Source: Halobacteriovoraceae bacterium (GTDB lineage: Bacteria > Bdellovibrionota > Bacteriovoracia > Bacteriovoracales > Bacteriovoracaceae). Taken from it: DNA of 64,000 bases. This document shows positions 1 to 9,068 of this stretch, piece after piece (the first letter of the stretch is position 1; each line of letters opens with the position of its first letter). The stretch is from NCBI GenBank assembly GCA_020635115.1, contig JACKAK010000007.1:1-64000 (forward strand). Direction: 5' to 3'. A program made the translations under genes and the position numbers. The notes beneath the pieces were generated by a model. That model saw nothing but the letters and a program-made list of their open reading frames with translations, did not search any database and had not been told where the DNA came from.

Positions 1-455
1 GGGAGAATTGAGTCCCTTTAAAGTTTATATTGCCGCAGCCATTAGGTCTTAGTGTAGGTGAGAATGCGACCTATTTATTAGGACGACTTGTAGGTTTCAA
101 ACTTCTCAAGTTATTTCCTTTCAATTATTTTTTTAAAAAGAGGCATATCTACAGGGCATCGCGTTTTTTGAAGCATAGAGGTCCTTCAATGATGTTTTTA
201 GTAAGATTTCTTCCTGGAACGAGGACAATAACCTTCTTTACTGCTGGATTGTTTAAATTGAAATACACAAAGTTTTTTCCAATGTGGGTTTTAGGATTGT
301 ATTTTCTTTGTGGAACTTTAATCTCTATTGGTTATTTTAGTATAAGAAGTGTAATTGAGGCCAAAGAATTTTTGCCCTTAATATTGCTCGGAATGTTCAT
401 CTTTGGGGTGATTTTATTTTTCATTTCAAGAAAAATTACCAGAAAGAAAAACTAA
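1..455 (+). CDS. DedA/SNARE-associated family membrane protein, 5' partial, apparent frameshift
   Basis: The C-terminal part of a DedA-family inner-membrane protein, cut by the window edge. The motif GENATYLLGR followed by a basic stretch, then FLVRFLPGTRTITFFTAG (about residues 55-72 of the open frame), matches the family's conserved core. Two hydrophobic segments and a basic tail (SRKITRKKN) end the protein. The upstream part reads in a different frame: frame 2 gives SPFKVYIAAAI up to base 43 and then hits a stop at 50-52, while frame 3 resumes with GLSVGEN from base 45. One extra base near 44 therefore separates two halves of what looks like one gene. Family members are linked to membrane lipid and proton-motive-force homeostasis. 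The frameshift may be real or a sequence error; the family call is fairly secure. Confidence 0.7.
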
Positions 456-555
456 TAATCAAGAGGTCTAGGATTACATTTAAAAGTTATTTTTCATTGA
501 TAGATTTTATTATCTTACGATATACTTCATATATTATTTTTTGAAGGATTAATGC

Positions 556-2679
556 ATGCATCAAGACAGCTCTTATGAGAAAATAATTGATAATATTCTA
601 TTAAAGTTGAATAACCAAATCATTCTAGCAACGCCTTTGGGAGCAGGTAAACCAAACTATTTTTTGAATACTCTGTATAATAAGGCCAAACAAAACCCTG
701 AAATTAACCTCACAATTTGTACGGCCCTTACTCTTCAAAGACCCAAGGGAGGAAGTCTACTTGAACAAAGATTTATTGATCTATTTGAAAACAGAGTTTT
801 TGGAGATTATCCTGATCTCCAATACGAACTTGATAGGGTTGAAAATAAATTACCCAAAAATGTTGAAGTTATTGAATTTTATTTTCCCCCAGCTAAATAT
901 TTAAAAAACAAAAGAGCTCAACAGCATTATATATGTTCAAATTATACTCATGTTTGTCGTGATTTGAGTGATAGAGGGGTAAATCTAATTGCTCAAATGG
1001 TTAGTGTTGAAGACGATAAATGCAGCTTGAGTTGTAATGCGGATTTAACAATAGATCTAATTTCTTTGATGAGACAAAAAAATATACCATCCTTTGTAAT
1101 TGGTGAAGTTAATCAAAATTTGCCTTTTATGTATGGAGAATGTTGCTTAGATAAAAATATATTTGATTTTTTACTAGATGATCCTAAAAAATATTTTAAA
1201 ATATTTGGTCCTCCTAAAATGTCGATACCTGACCAAGATTTTATTATTGGTCTCTATGCTTCAAGCCTAGTAAAAGATGATGGAGAGCTGCAAGTCGGGA
1301 TTGGATCTCTAGGGGATGCTGTTATCTATGGACTTACGCTCAGACAAAATCATAATGAAATTTATCAAGATGTTCTCAGAGAAACAAATTATTCGCAGAA
1401 ATTTCAAGACGTAATCACCCGATTAGGGGATACAGCTACTTTTAAAAAAGGTCTTTTTGGTGCCACCGAAATGATGGTAGACGGCTTTAAAACTCTTTAT
1501 GAAAATAATATTTTGAAAAAGAAAGTATATGATCACATTGGCATTCAAAGATTAATTAACATGGGTGAGATTGATCCAGAAAATTTACCTCATAATATCC
1601 TCGATATTCTCATAAAAAATAAGATAATATTTCCGCAAATCACTGATGAAGATTTATGTTTGATCAAAAAGTTTGGAATTTTAAATGCAGATTTAAAACT
1701 TAAAGGAAGTACCCTCATAATAGATGAATATAAACTAAGCAATGATTTGAATAACTCTGAAACCTACTCAATTCTATCGCAAAAATATATTGGTAAAAAA
1801 TTGGTCAATGGCCATATTATTCATGCTGGATTTTTTCTTGGGCCTGAAAATTTTTATAGCTGGCTTAAAGATTTGCCGATAAAAGAAAGAAAACTTATAG
1901 ATATGAGGAGCGTTCTTAAAATCAACCAACTCTATGGACATGAAAAAATCGATAGATTACATAGAAAAAATGCAAGATTTATCAATACTTGCATGATGAC
2001 AACTCTTAGCGGTGCTCATGTATCAGACGGTATTGGAGATGGAAGAGTTGTCAGTGGAGTGGGGGGACAATTTAATTTTGTTGCAATGGCACAAGAGCTG
2101 CCTGACGGGCATTCTATTCTAACGATGCGTTCAACGAGAATAAAAAATGGAAAAGTATATTCTAATATTGTTAAAAATTACCCTCATATTACAGTACCTA
2201 GACATATGAGAGATGTTCTTATAACTGAATATGGAATTGCTTTTCTAAGAGGAAAAACGGACGCAGAGTTAATCCAAGAGTTACTAAAAGTTTGTGACAG
2301 TAGGTTTCAGGGAGAACTTTTAAAGTGGGCAAAAAAAAGTGGAAAAATAAACTCCGAATATGAAATTCCCATTCAATTTAAAAATAATTTTCCTCATACC
2401 TATGAAGATATTCTTAAAAAATTTAAAAAGAGTGGATACTTTCCTAAATTTCCATTTGGCACTTCATTTACAGAGGATGAATTAAAAATAGGTGCAGCAC
2501 TAAAAAATATTGTCTTCTGCAAAGAGAAAAATTTAAATAAGTTTATAGGAATAGTCATTAAATCGATCTTTAGTCCCATTAAAAAAGATAATCAGAAATT
2601 ACTTCAGATGATGAAACTAGATTCTTCATCCTCATTTATTGAACGAATTTATGCAAAAATTTTGAATTATTTTCTTTAA
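556..2679 (+). CDS. Acetyl-CoA hydrolase/transferase family protein (long form)
   Basis: A 707-residue soluble protein. An N-terminal CoA-transferase-like half (TPLGAGKPNYFLNTLY near residue 25) is followed by an acetyl-CoA hydrolase C-terminal-like domain. That domain carries HAGFFLGPENFYSWL (about 422), then GAHVSDGIGDGRVVSGVGGQ and FNFVAMAQELPDGHSILTMR near 490-520, and ITEYGIAFLRGKTDAEL. Such enzymes transfer or hydrolyse CoA from acyl-CoA thioesters. Typical 4-hydroxybutyrate/acetate CoA-transferases have about 430-500 residues, so this belongs to a longer subgroup with a middle insertion and a C-terminal extension. A GAAGGA-type ribosome site lies just before the ATG at 556. It stands alone, and its stop overlaps the converging phosphatase gene by four bases. 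The substrate cannot be told from sequence. Confidence 0.75.
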   Translation: MHQDSSYEKIIDNILLKLNNQIILATPLGAGKPNYFLNTLYNKAKQNPEINLTICTALTLQRPKGGSLLEQRFIDLFENRVFGDYPDLQYELDRVENKLPKNVEVIEFYFPPAKYLKNKRAQQHYICSNYTHVCRDLSDRGVNLIAQMVSVEDDKCSLSCNADLTIDLISLMRQKNIPSFVIGEVNQNLPFMYGECCLDKNIFDFLLDDPKKYFKIFGPPKMSIPDQDFIIGLYASSLVKDDGELQVGIGSLGDAVIYGLTLRQNHNEIYQDVLRETNYSQKFQDVITRLGDTATFKKGLFGATEMMVDGFKTLYENNILKKKVYDHIGIQRLINMGEIDPENLPHNILDILIKNKIIFPQITDEDLCLIKKFGILNADLKLKGSTLIIDEYKLSNDLNNSETYSILSQKYIGKKLVNGHIIHAGFFLGPENFYSWLKDLPIKERKLIDMRSVLKINQLYGHEKIDRLHRKNARFINTCMMTTLSGAHVSDGIGDGRVVSGVGGQFNFVAMAQELPDGHSILTMRSTRIKNGKVYSNIVKNYPHITVPRHMRDVLITEYGIAFLRGKTDAELIQELLKVCDSRFQGELLKWAKKSGKINSEYEIPIQFKNNFPHTYEDILKKFKKSGYFPKFPFGTSFTEDELKIGAALKNIVFCKEKNLNKFIGIVIKSIFSPIKKDNQKLLQMMKLDSSSSFIERIYAKILNYFL

Positions 2680-3455
2680 TTTTTTCTTATAACGATAAAA
2701 GCAATATCGTCTTCTTTTTTCCAATTCTTCTTTTCAGTACAGGAATTTTTTAAACTATCAAATAAAATGCCAAAGTCACTTTCGTTGCATAATTTTCCAA
2801 GCTCGACATGGGAGATATTATCAAATATTCCATCTGTTCCCAACAAAATCGTATGACCTTTTTTTATCATTCGTTCAGTAGTTCCTTCAATCCTTACCGC
2901 TGGATCTCCAAGCATATTATTTACAATATGTCTTTCAGGAAAACCTAATGACTCCTCTTGCGACATTACCCCGGCCTCAATACTATGCCCAATCATAGAA
3001 TGTGGAATAGTGGCAAAGCATTTATCTCCTATACTATTCCAAGAGATAATTTCTGAGTCTCCAACATGAAAAGTACGAAGAAAATCTTTATTAATTTCAA
3101 CCATGGACAAAGTACAGAATGCTCCGGCCTTCAAACCTAAAACGGCCTTATTTGCCTTTTCAATGCAGGAGAAAAAATTTAAATTCTTGGCCCGTGATTT
3201 TTTGATTTCATTAAGTAAAGTTTCAGCAGTGGCAATCGCAGCATCCTGACCTCTTGGATGCCCTCCTGCTCCGTCTGAAACTCCAAATACTAATAAGTCA
3301 GCTTTTTGGGCAATAAATAATACATCTTCATTTTGAGTTTTATCTTTACCCATAGAACAATAATAGCCAACAGTGAAGTTTTCAAAATCAAATTTTCCAA
3401 ACTGTGCTTCTCTATTATTTTTAATGATTAAGGGTAATTCTTTAATTAATGGCAT
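2676..3455 (-). CDS. PP2C-family serine/threonine protein phosphatase
   Basis: A 259-residue cytoplasmic metal-dependent phosphatase. The PP2C motifs occur in order: GKDKTQNEDVLF (metal-binding region), SDGAGGHPRGQDAA, FHVGDSEI, LLGTDGIFDN and the terminal EDDIAFIVIRKN. These supply the aspartates that hold the Mn/Mg pair. The length fits the stand-alone bacterial PP2C class. The start overlaps the 3' end of the protein-kinase gene by 14 bases, so the two are surely co-transcribed and probably act on the same targets. This is the usual bacterial arrangement in which phosphatase and Hanks-type kinase oppose one another. No membrane segment is present. Confidence 0.9.
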   Translation of the reverse strand: MPLIKELPLIIKNNREAQFGKFDFENFTVGYYCSMGKDKTQNEDVLFIAQKADLLVFGVSDGAGGHPRGQDAAIATAETLLNEIKKSRAKNLNFFSCIEKANKAVLGLKAGAFCTLSMVEINKDFLRTFHVGDSEIISWNSIGDKCFATIPHSMIGHSIEAGVMSQEESLGFPERHIVNNMLGDPAVRIEGTTERMIKKGHTILLGTDGIFDNISHVELGKLCNESDFGILFDSLKNSCTEKKNWKKEDDIAFIVIRKN

Positions 3456-4185
3456 CAGACCAATCCATTGTTTCTAAATGAAACTTTAAGTCGCTAATCG
3501 TTCTAAAACGATGTAGGATCAAACTTCGTTTTAACCCACATATTATATATTTTAGGGATGGAGGTAGTTTTTGATATTGCTTTTGTCCACCTAGAATATC
3601 ATAAAAAATGCGTATGATTTTAATGATGTCTTCATCGCGATTATCTTTTTTTGAATCACCCCAGTGATGGAGATCGATAATTTTCAGATCAAATTCAAGG
3701 CCAAACTTTTGGATGATGATATTATCAGTATGTAAATCACCATGGTACTCTCCATGGAGATGAATACTCTCAACTCCACATACAATTGAGTAAAGTAGGT
3801 GAATGGCCGGGAATACACCAAGGCGTTTTCCTTTTTGTTTTGCTACAAAATTTCCAAGAATTTCTCCCTCAATAAATTCTGAAACTAAACAGGCGACGCG
3901 ATGGCCACGAATTTTTACAATTTCATGAGAGAGATAATCCATCACAATAGGACTGCCTCTTAATTTATCCAACTTTTTTGCATAACGTATACTAACTTTA
4001 AATCCAGGATTTCGATGAGGGTAAAAAAGTTTAACAGCTCTTTCTTTATTAGTATGAGTTTCGACTACTTTATAAACTTCCCCCTCGTAACCTTCCCCAA
4101 GCTTTTGGGTGATTACGTAGCGCGGTGTGATGGCCCTACCGTTTAATAAGCAAAATTCTGTGAGTTTTTGCAAAATTTCCTCCAT
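3442..4185 (-). CDS. Small Hanks-type serine/threonine protein kinase
   Basis: A 247-residue kinase domain without receptor or membrane part. It shows the glycine loop LGEGYEGEVYKV, the ATP-binding lysine in RAVKLFYP, the catalytic loop YHGDLHTDNII and IIDLHHWG where DFG normally sits. HRD is therefore HGD, and DFG is DLH. These are variants seen in atypical or lipopolysaccharide-kinase-like subfamilies, but the catalytic Asp, Asn and metal-binding Asp are all kept, so activity is plausible. The C-lobe is short. The phosphatase follows with an overlap, forming a two-gene operon. The ATG at 4185 has only a weak ribosome site. Kinase fold is secure; the substrate is unknown. Confidence 0.82.
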   Translation of the reverse strand: MEEILQKLTEFCLLNGRAITPRYVITQKLGEGYEGEVYKVVETHTNKERAVKLFYPHRNPGFKVSIRYAKKLDKLRGSPIVMDYLSHEIVKIRGHRVACLVSEFIEGEILGNFVAKQKGKRLGVFPAIHLLYSIVCGVESIHLHGEYHGDLHTDNIIIQKFGLEFDLKIIDLHHWGDSKKDNRDEDIIKIIRIFYDILGGQKQYQKLPPSLKYIICGLKRSLILHRFRTISDLKFHLETMDWSDAIN

Positions 4186-4434
4186 AAGCTCATTCTAAGA
4201 CTATTTTAATAAGATAGCAATGCACTAGAGTATTGTATAAACTTTATGTTTAATTGTGTCGCGAATACAAAATTAATCGTACTTTTTAGAGATTTAAATC
4301 AATAAAGTTGCTAAAATGCACATAAGAATTTTTCTTGCTAATGTGTTTTTATTTTTTTTTCTACAACATCACCAGATGGTTATCTATATTTTTACAGAGA
4401 TAGTGGAAAAGTATACAAAATTTTGGGAGTAATA

Positions 4435-5811
4435 ATGGAATTAACATTTTTGGGAGGAGTGGAAGGAGTAACTGGTTCAAAGACTTTATTGAAAGTTGCG
4501 AAAGAAACTTATCTAGTAGATTATGGACTATTTCAAGGGAGTTCAGAAAGAAGAGAATTAAATTGGAAAAAGTTCGAGGGCATTGAGCAAGTTGATGCGT
4601 TGTTTTTGACTCATGCTCATATTGATCATTCAGGGCTTATTCCCAGATTAGTTAAGGAAAACTTTAAAGGTAAAATTTATTGCACAAGTGATACATTCGA
4701 ACTTTGTAAAATTTTACTTGAGGACTCTGCTAGAATTCACGTGGAAGACGCTGAGTATAATAATAGGAAAAAAATAACAAAATTTTTACCAGCACTTCCT
4801 CTTTATACTCCAGAGGATGTGAATAAGATTTTGAACCAGTTTGTAACAGTAGAATTTGAAGAAGAAAAAATCATTTCTAAACATGTCACTATAAAATTTC
4901 ATTGGGCCGGACATATTTTAGGTGCTAGTTTTATAGAGATTAAATTAAAAGAAGAAGAAAAAGAAAGAACAGTTGTTTTTTCCGGAGATATTGGACATGA
5001 CAGAAACGTTCTTTTAACTCCACCAGATTCATTGTGTAAATTAGATTATCTTGTATTGGAATCAACATATGGTAATAGATTACATGCAAGGATTCCATCC
5101 AAAAAAGTCTTATCTTTGTTTCTTAATACTATTTTGAACAGGGATGGAGTGGCCATTATTCCATCATTTTCAATTGGTCGAACTCAAGACATACTTTATC
5201 TCATTGGAGAATTAATGAGAGGTGATGAAATATCTAACGTACCAGTTATTTTAGATAGTCCACTATCTAAGAAGGCCAACCATATTTTCAGAAGATCGAT
5301 GAAAGCTCCCTATATAAAGAAAGAAGTTTTAGAACAGACGAATCTATTTCCACGTACTTTGCAAGAAGTAGAGTCTGCAAGAGAATCAATTGAAGTAAAC
5401 AATATGAAGGGCCCTCTCATTATTGTGAGTGCCTCTGGAATGTTGGATGGAGGGAGAGTTGTCCATCATGTTAAAAATAGGGTTATAGATGAGAAGAACG
5501 GGATAATTTTTGTTGGATTTCAACCAGTAGGTACAAAAGGTCGTATTCTAATTGATGGTAATAAAATGTTGAGGTTGCATAAAGAAGAACTTCCAGTAAG
5601 AGCAGATATATTTTACGTTGATTCTCTTTCTGCTCATGGAGATTACCTAGATATTATCGAATGGATAGATCGATCTCAGGTATCTCCAAGTCTTGTAATC
5701 TTAAACCATGGAGAGGAGCTGGCCAGTAAAAACTTAAAAACGTTAATAGAATCTGAACTTGAATTTAAGACTACAATCGCCAAAGAAAATGAAACGATTT
5801 TTTTAAGTTAA
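4435..5811 (+). CDS. Metallo-beta-lactamase/beta-CASP RNA-processing nuclease-like protein
   Basis: The ATG at 4435 is preferred over the upstream TTG because a GGGAG site lies five bases before it, giving 458 residues. The metallo-beta-lactamase core is complete: LTHAHIDHSG (HxHxDH zinc motif), GHILGASFIEI and FSGDIGHD, followed by LESTYGNR. The inserted beta-CASP part has AIIPSFSIGRTQDILYL and PVILDSPLSKKA, then SASGMLDGGRVVHH and DSLSAHGDY near the end. This architecture is that of CPSF73/YSH1-type endo- or exonucleases, which act on RNA in the cytoplasm. It is a single gene with no operon partner. RNA as substrate is inferred from the family. Confidence 0.88.
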   Translation: MELTFLGGVEGVTGSKTLLKVAKETYLVDYGLFQGSSERRELNWKKFEGIEQVDALFLTHAHIDHSGLIPRLVKENFKGKIYCTSDTFELCKILLEDSARIHVEDAEYNNRKKITKFLPALPLYTPEDVNKILNQFVTVEFEEEKIISKHVTIKFHWAGHILGASFIEIKLKEEEKERTVVFSGDIGHDRNVLLTPPDSLCKLDYLVLESTYGNRLHARIPSKKVLSLFLNTILNRDGVAIIPSFSIGRTQDILYLIGELMRGDEISNVPVILDSPLSKKANHIFRRSMKAPYIKKEVLEQTNLFPRTLQEVESARESIEVNNMKGPLIIVSASGMLDGGRVVHHVKNRVIDEKNGIIFVGFQPVGTKGRILIDGNKMLRLHKEELPVRADIFYVDSLSAHGDYLDIIEWIDRSQVSPSLVILNHGEELASKNLKTLIESELEFKTTIAKENETIFLS

Positions 5812-5856
5812 TATTTTTAAATAAATTAACAGATGCTCTAATTAAGTAAATCTTCT

Positions 5857-6198
5857 CTATATCATTTGGCATAATATATCGTTTTCTTTATCAGTATTAA
5901 TTTGTCCAAATTGACATGTGAATTGAACATTTTTTATTTCGCCTTGGTCATCAGCAACTACATCTAATTGAAAAGCAACTTTTTTCTTCCTTTTGTTTTC
6001 AACGCAAGAGTTTTTTCTTATTTCAAAACTTTTGAAATTTATTTTTTGAGATTTTTTGTCACTAAGAGTATGTGAAAGAATATATTGTTCAGAAATATTA
6101 ACTAATTTTGGAAGATTTGAGTCAGAACAATTAATTTCAGGTAAACTGTCACATGAGCTTATTGAAAATACTATTAATATTAAAAAGACAATATTCAT
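5857..6198 (-). CDS. Small predicted lipoprotein of unknown function
   Basis: A 113-residue protein with a hydrophobic N-terminus ending in the lipobox SISSC (Cys16), so it should be lipid-anchored in the envelope. The mature part contains four more cysteines (in EINCSD, NSCVEN, FTCQFG and DILCQM) which could form two disulfides. I do not recognise a family. A GAGAGG ribosome site precedes the ATG. It lies 19 bases downstream of the periplasmic solute-binding-like gene on the same strand, so the two probably form an operon. Confidence 0.6.
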   Translation of the reverse strand: MNIVFLILIVFSISSCDSLPEINCSDSNLPKLVNISEQYILSHTLSDKKSQKINFKSFEIRKNSCVENKRKKKVAFQLDVVADDQGEIKNVQFTCQFGQINTDKENDILCQMI

Positions 6199-6217
6199 GA
6201 AAAACCTCTCATTTAAT

Positions 6218-6958
6218 TTAATTATTTTCTAAAGTTTTCTTTAATTCAATAAAAGCTGGAAGCTTACTTATTTTATCAAGGATTTTATTTATTTCATCAA
6301 CTGAAATATTCCCCTGTTTTGAAACGAGTATTTTATGATGATATTTCTGATCGAGTTTGTTTGAAACAATTAATTTAGAAGTCGCATTTGGATTCTTTTT
6401 TAAAAAAAGATTGAGAAATGATTTCGTCACGACAGCAATATCTCCTCGTTCGAGCAAAATAAACTGGATGCTTCCTTCGTGATTGTTCGTGAAAATGGCA
6501 TTGAAGTTTTTTATTAAATAGTCTTTATCAGCATTATAGTTTGCAAATCCATAGTGATATCCATCAATTAAGACCATTTTTTTATTTGAAAAATCATCAA
6601 AGAAGGATTGAGATAGATTATGTTTATTCTTGGCAATATAGACTTCACCACCTTTCATAAAAACATTTGAACTATCAACATCTTCATTTTTCCAGCCCCA
6701 TTTATTATCTTCAAAGAGCATTATATCGAAACGTTTATTTTTGAGTGCTTCATACCTTCCAACTGAAGAAGTTCTCACAAAAATGAACTCATACTTTTTC
6801 TGTACTTGATTCATCATATCTATTATTTTATGTGAGACTGAGTGTTCTGAATCTCCTTGATAAACAAACGGAGGAAACGTATAGCCACCACAATAAATAT
6901 GTGTTTTTGCAATTATGTTGAAGCTTATCAGAGAAAATATAATGACTTTAACTAGCAT
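6218..6958 (-). CDS. Periplasmic solute-binding-like protein (SBP_bac_3 type)
   Basis: A 246-residue exported protein: the signal peptide MLVKVIIFSLISFNIIAK is followed by HIYCGGYTFPPFVYQG, the usual first strand of amino-acid-type solute-binding domains. RYEALKNKRFDIMLF and ILLERGDIAVVTKSFL are further typical positions. No permease or ATPase gene is nearby, so it may be an orphan binding protein rather than part of a transporter. Many such orphans occur in proteobacterial predators and gamma-proteobacteria. It is followed closely by a small lipoprotein gene. The ligand is unknown. Confidence 0.7.
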   Translation of the reverse strand: MLVKVIIFSLISFNIIAKTHIYCGGYTFPPFVYQGDSEHSVSHKIIDMMNQVQKKYEFIFVRTSSVGRYEALKNKRFDIMLFEDNKWGWKNEDVDSSNVFMKGGEVYIAKNKHNLSQSFFDDFSNKKMVLIDGYHYGFANYNADKDYLIKNFNAIFTNNHEGSIQFILLERGDIAVVTKSFLNLFLKKNPNATSKLIVSNKLDQKYHHKILVSKQGNISVDEINKILDKISKLPAFIELKKTLENN

Positions 6959-6998
6959 TCATCTATTAAAACTTAATTATTAAAATTAAAAAAGCAGG

Positions 6999-8612
6999 TT
7001 AAAAATCCCTAGGTGATTCACGACTAAAACTATCTGCACGACTGTGCTCTAGTGCCTCTTTATAAGATTCAGGAATTGGTCCTTCTATTAATTGATTTTC
7101 TTTCAAATATTCAAAAAGTTGTGAATAGTCTTTGCTTTCGACCGAATTTGTTCTGCTTAAAATATGCCAAGGTCTAAGTTCTTTTGTATTTGAAATTCCC
7201 ATTGCTCCTATCAACTCAGCAACACTTTCAATTGTTTCAGCATGAAAGTTTTTTACGCGATCCTTTTTGTCGGATACGACGAGTCCGCTTGTTAAGTTCT
7301 TGTCTTGTGTTGCAATACCGGCAGGGCAATGATTGGAATTACATCTGAGTGCTTGAATACAACCAATCGCAAGCATCATGCCTCTTGCACTATACACAAG
7401 ATCAGCACCTAAAGATAATCTTTTGATAATATCAAAACTTGTTAAAATCTTTCCAGATGAAATTAATTTGATATTTTTGCGCAATCCTAAACCGGTTAAA
7501 CAATTATGAGCAAAGACGAGGCCATCTATTCCAGGTGTTCCCACATGATTTGAAAATTCAAGAGGGGCGGCTCCTGTACCACCTTCACTCCCATCAATTA
7601 CGATATAATCTGGAGCTGTTCCAGATTCCTTCATCGCTTTACAAATACTTAAAAATTCTCTTTTTTTACCAAGACAAAGTTTTATACCTATAGGTTTTCC
7701 ACCACATAGCTCTCTAAGCTTTGCTATGAAACTCATCATTTCTAGTGGTGTATTAAAGGATGAATGTCCTGGAGGAGAAATGATGTCTTTATCTTTGCCA
7801 ACTCCTCTTATTTGGGCAATTTCGTCGGTGATTTTTTCTTTTGGAAGAATACCCCCATGTCCAGGCTTAGCACCTTGAGATAATTTAATTTCAATCATTT
7901 TCACTTGAGGCAATGTTGCTTTTTCCTTAAAGAGTACTTCATCAAAATTGCCATCTTGATTACGACAACCAAAAAGTCCTGTGCCAATTTGCCAAATTAA
8001 ATCCCCTCCATATTTTAAGTGGTGAGGACTAATAGAACCTTCACCAGTATTGTGTGCAAATCCACCTTCTTTTGCTCCTGCATTGAGTGCCATAATTGCT
8101 CTATCACTTAAGGCCCCATAACTCATGGCCGAGATATTAAGAATGCTTGAGTTGTAGGGTATTTTACAATGAGGGCCACCAATCATTACCCTGAGTGATG
8201 AAGAGTCTATATGCTTGGCCAACAAAGAGTGATTTACCCATTCATGCCCGGCCTTATACTGATCTTTTTGAGTTCCAAAAGGAAGAGTGTCCAAGTTTTT
8301 TTTCGCTCTTTGATAGATAACTGAACGTTGCTCGCGATTAAATGGTCTACCATCGATATTGTTTTCAACAAAATACTGTTGGATTTCAGGACGAATAGAC
8401 TCAAGCCAGTATCTGAAATTTCCTAAGACTGGAAAATTTCTCTTAATCGTTTGTTTTGTTTGGAGTGAATCCTTTACTCCTAACAATATTATACTAACGA
8501 AAATGAATGATACAGTGAAGTGTAGTGGATGATATATAGGTGGGAGTAGATAATAGAGGGTGATAAGGACGGCAATTGTGATTGTACTACCTATAAAAAA
8601 CTGTTTACGCAT
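6999..8612 (-). CDS. FMN-binding glutamate synthase family protein, membrane-anchored
   Basis: The start at 8612 (MRKQFFIG) is chosen because AGGA lies seven bases upstream; an in-frame ATG at 8639 has no such site. This gives 537 residues. Two N-terminal transmembrane helices (about 5-45) precede a glutamate-synthase central/FMN domain with NTGEGSISPHH, SQGAKPGHGG, SPPGHSSFN and VIDGSEGGTGAAP. The motif CIQALRCNSNHCPAGIAT keeps the three cysteines that bind the 3Fe-4S cluster in GltB. There is no glutamine amidotransferase domain, so it is not a full glutamate synthase. The family is widespread but its reaction is poorly defined. It differs from the true GltB at 21.6 kb. Confidence 0.85.
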   Translation of the reverse strand: MRKQFFIGSTITIAVLITLYYLLPPIYHPLHFTVSFIFVSIILLGVKDSLQTKQTIKRNFPVLGNFRYWLESIRPEIQQYFVENNIDGRPFNREQRSVIYQRAKKNLDTLPFGTQKDQYKAGHEWVNHSLLAKHIDSSSLRVMIGGPHCKIPYNSSILNISAMSYGALSDRAIMALNAGAKEGGFAHNTGEGSISPHHLKYGGDLIWQIGTGLFGCRNQDGNFDEVLFKEKATLPQVKMIEIKLSQGAKPGHGGILPKEKITDEIAQIRGVGKDKDIISPPGHSSFNTPLEMMSFIAKLRELCGGKPIGIKLCLGKKREFLSICKAMKESGTAPDYIVIDGSEGGTGAAPLEFSNHVGTPGIDGLVFAHNCLTGLGLRKNIKLISSGKILTSFDIIKRLSLGADLVYSARGMMLAIGCIQALRCNSNHCPAGIATQDKNLTSGLVVSDKKDRVKNFHAETIESVAELIGAMGISNTKELRPWHILSRTNSVESKDYSQLFEYLKENQLIEGPIPESYKEALEHSRADSFSRESPRDF

Positions 8613-8828
8613 GTATTTTCCTATGTATTCTCGAAACATTTGCGGAGATTGATAATTCTTTCGTCATGCCTAAAATTATCATCAAAGTGCTTTATTTTGG
8701 CAATAAATTCGAATTGGAATAAAACAGATGGATGTAACTAGCTGAAAATACTAATATCTATTCGTTGTATAGGATTAATCGAATTTACAATGTACTATCA
8801 AATTAACACTTAGCAATAGGTAATAAAG

Positions 8829-9068
8829 ATGGATTACAATGAACTAATGAAAGCAATCATGTTAATAGACAAATATGTTATAAAAATGAAGTCACTTGGA
8901 AAAACACCAATACAAATAAACAATGCAAAAAGTTCCTTAAGCGCTTTAAGGAAAATATCGATCGACTTTGCCATTAACGGTAAAATCTTAGAAATCAATG
9001 CAATGAATGGAAATAATGGTGTCTATTGGACACTTGTCGACCATAGACACCAGCAAAGAGCTTATTGA
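8829..9068 (+). CDS. Small hypothetical protein
   Basis: A 79-residue soluble protein with an AGG-containing ribosome site seven bases before the ATG. The N-terminal half is predicted helical (MDYNELMKAIMLIDKYVIKM) and the C-terminal part contains GNNGVYWTLVDHRHQQRAY. I do not recognise the family. It converges on the helicase gene and overlaps its 3' end by seven bases. Codon use resembles that of the neighbours, which supports a real gene, but the evidence is limited. Confidence 0.45.
   Translation: MDYNELMKAIMLIDKYVIKMKSLGKTPIQINNAKSSLSALRKISIDFAINGKILEINAMNGNNGVYWTLVDHRHQQRAY

Noticed and set aside
6999..8612. Naming the membrane-anchored FMN protein gltB
   Set aside because: It lacks the glutaminase and C-terminal domains; the real GltB is at 21.6-25.9 kb.
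8640..8828. Inverted repeat GATAATT / AATTATC near 8652 as a regulatory site
   Set aside because: Seven pairs with a long loop in AT-rich DNA is expected by chance.
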